Assembly (NCBI GenBank): GCA_000507305.1
Contig: DF239225.1
Span: 62,001-126,000 of the forward strand
Reading direction: 5' to 3'
DNA: 64,000 nt
DNA from: Breviolum minutum Mf 1.05b.01
Lineage: Eukaryota; Sar; Dinophyceae; Suessiales; Symbiodiniaceae
Positions 63,901 through 64,000 of the stretch are shown in pieces (within the stretch, counting starts at the first letter, position 1; every line of letters begins with the position of its first letter). The translations under genes were made by a program, and so were the position numbers. The notes under the pieces are model-generated. The model was not told where the DNA came from, did no database searches, and worked only from the letters and a program-made list of their open reading frames with translations.

Positions 63901-64000
63901 CTAGATATGACCAATACACCCCCGAAGTTTAACAGCTCGCCCCCGAAAAGTGGTGGTTAGAAGACAAGCCTTTCCTATAGCTATAGGTAACTTTTCAGGG

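Noticed and set aside
1-64000. CRISPR array, tRNA, rRNA, spliced-leader RNA
   Set aside because: No regularly spaced direct repeats with unique spacers, no cloverleaf-like candidate and no GTAGCCATTTTGGCTC-type leader motif were seen while reading both strands; a covariance-model search was not possible.

Overview
This window looks like nuclear DNA of a large, repeat-rich eukaryotic genome. There are no bacterial-style operons, no tRNA or rRNA genes, and only one long open frame (302 codons, 36308-37216) in 64 kb. Almost everything else is packed short inverted-repeat (foldback, MITE-like) elements of about 50-150 bp, with short unique segments between them. Low gene density, moderate GC, many non-autonomous elements, apparent one-strand bias and an atypical cytosine methyltransferase exon fit a dinoflagellate best. 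That assignment is an inference and is not proven by any diagnostic sequence: no spliced-leader motif was found.

I sorted the repeats by eye into families, given local names. FB-A (ends CTAGGTGGTGGTTTCAA and TTGAAACCACCAACTAG, 28 copies), FB-B (GGATCCATGTATGG with ATTTACCTACATTTACC inside), FB-C (CCTGGTTGTTTGGG), FB-D (CTTGGAGGATCATCCC), FB-E (CCCTGGAAGTCCAAGA), FB-F (GGGTGTTTCCAAAAATAGGG), FB-G (CTCCCTGAAACTAACAG), FB-H (CCTGGACCCTCCAA), FB-I (CTTGGATGTCCCAGGAAG), FB-J (CAAGGTGGGCCCC), FB-K (TCTAAGAGTTTTCC), FB-L (CCCTAGGGATCCAATCACC), FB-M (CCCTAAGAATCCAGACC), FB-O (CACCCCTGAAGATTAACATG), FB-P (GGTAAACTAACATAG), FB-Q (CTGTTGATGG), FB-R (GGTTCCCTTAATAGGTGG), FB-S (CATGGGAATCTAAGGGTACC), FB-T (CTGGGATGTCCATGG), FB-V (CTTGGATTTG), FB-X (TCAGGTACCAAAAA). 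Target-site duplications (TSDs) seen directly: TA for D, H, I, J, O, P, Q, T and G; 3 bp for L and M; 4 bp for A, E and F; 5 bp for the one clear K. Many copies are nested in each other, which gives a relative age order.

Layout. 0-8 kb: FB-F nested in an FB-T-like unit, then FB-V, FB-I, FB-A and FB-C copies with several open segments. 8-20 kb: FB-D with nested FB-E, many FB-B, FB-Q and FB-A, and exon-like segments at 8764-8938, 10598-10998 and 11590-12030. 20-35 kb: a Russian-doll FB-D holding FB-A, FB-L and FB-B, followed by dense FB-A/J/L/O/T copies. 35-38 kb: the methyltransferase-like frame, followed by FB-X and a composite FB-J. 38-64 kb: a continuous mosaic of FB-A, B, C, D, J, L, M, Q and T.

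The most notable pattern is orientation. All 28 FB-A copies and all recognised FB-V copies (about 14) point the same way, and 12 of 13 FB-C copies do too, whereas D, L, M, Q and T occur both ways. FB-A and FB-V carry branch-point-like CTAAT/CTAAC motifs and end in AG, and several unique segments beside FB-V are open and end in GTAAGT. I infer that the window is transcribed from the + strand and that FB-A and FB-V behave as introner-like elements. Candidate exons below rest on this and are low confidence: many of the same segments are also open on the - strand.
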